From positions 1-5,866 of the forward strand of contig DIGA01000048.1 in assembly GCA_002419365.1 (NCBI GenBank): 5,866 nucleotides of DNA, in the 5' to 3' direction. Under the pieces are notes generated by a model. It ran no database searches. It saw only the letters and a program-made list of their open reading frames with translations, and had not been told where the DNA came from. A program made the translations under genes and the position numbers. Shown one piece after another: positions 5,775-5,866 of the stretch; within the stretch, counting starts at the first letter, position 1, and each line of letters starts with the position of its first letter. The DNA is from Mageeibacillus sp. UBA5734 (GTDB lineage Bacteria; Bacillota; Clostridia; Saccharofermentanales; UBA5734).

Positions 5775-5866
5775 CCCCGGACCTGACAGCCCCGTTGCGC
5801 CGGAACCGCCCGACCCCGCTGGGCCACCAGCTGAGCCAGTCCCGCCTGCACCCGCGCCAACTCCAG
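5726..5866 (-). CDS. Possible 3' end of an upstream gene overlapping the ABC gene start
   Basis: A second minus-strand frame is open from the right edge to a TGA at 5728-5726. It begins with LELARVQAGLAQLVAQ, which looks like a helical protein end, and about four fifths of its first codons end in G or C. Its stop forms an ATGA overlap with the ATG at 5729, residue 16 of the ABC protein. That would suit a translationally coupled operon in which the ABC gene starts at 5729. However, all three minus frames lack stops from 5775 to the right edge, so the open frame could be a by-product of high GC. I do not recognise a family. Confidence 0.25.
   Translation of the reverse strand: MELARVQAGLAQLVAQRGRAVPAQRGCQVRGCGAGRVRVVRGMVPA

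Overview
This 5.9 kb stretch of bacterial DNA has two compositions. The buk, ptb and ilvN genes and the ABC transporter gene are GC-rich, with codons ending mostly in C or G. The ATPase gene between them and its AT-rich upstream region are clearly richer in A and T. A butyrate kinase/phosphotransbutyrylase pair points to a fermentative anaerobe. The exact lineage cannot be read from the sequence. A high-GC clostridial relative or an anaerobe of the Planctomycetes-Verrucomicrobia-Lentisphaerae group would both fit, and this is only a guess.

Layout. Positions 2-850 (+) hold the 3' part of butyrate kinase (buk), cut by the left edge. Its stop codon is followed at once by phosphate butyryltransferase (ptb, 851-1759, +). 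These two enzymes interconvert butyryl-CoA and butyrate through butyryl phosphate, making or using ATP. A 142-bp gap with two identical perfect palindromes follows, then the regulatory subunit of acetolactate synthase (ilvN/ilvH, 1902-2399, +), with no catalytic subunit beside it. An AT-rich intergenic region (2400-2553) with a possible promoter and a 32-bp-period direct repeat leads into an AAA_14/DUF4143-type ATPase (2554-3852, +), which looks like an acquired gene. A degenerate third palindrome copy in reverse orientation and a long imperfect hairpin (3884-3929) separate it from the converging type IV ABC exporter gene (3945-5774, -). The reading frame of that gene stays open to the right edge of the window.

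How the parts relate. buk-ptb is one translational unit. ilvN may be read with it or alone, but any transcript reaching ilvN from upstream must cross at least the second palindrome. The ATPase gene has its own strong ribosome-binding site and probably its own promoter. The ABC exporter is transcribed the opposite way and may be the last gene of an operon coming from the right. The least ordinary signals are the repeat family around ilvN and the ATPase gene, and the ATPase island itself. I see no defence system, CRISPR array, RNA gene or complete mobile element.
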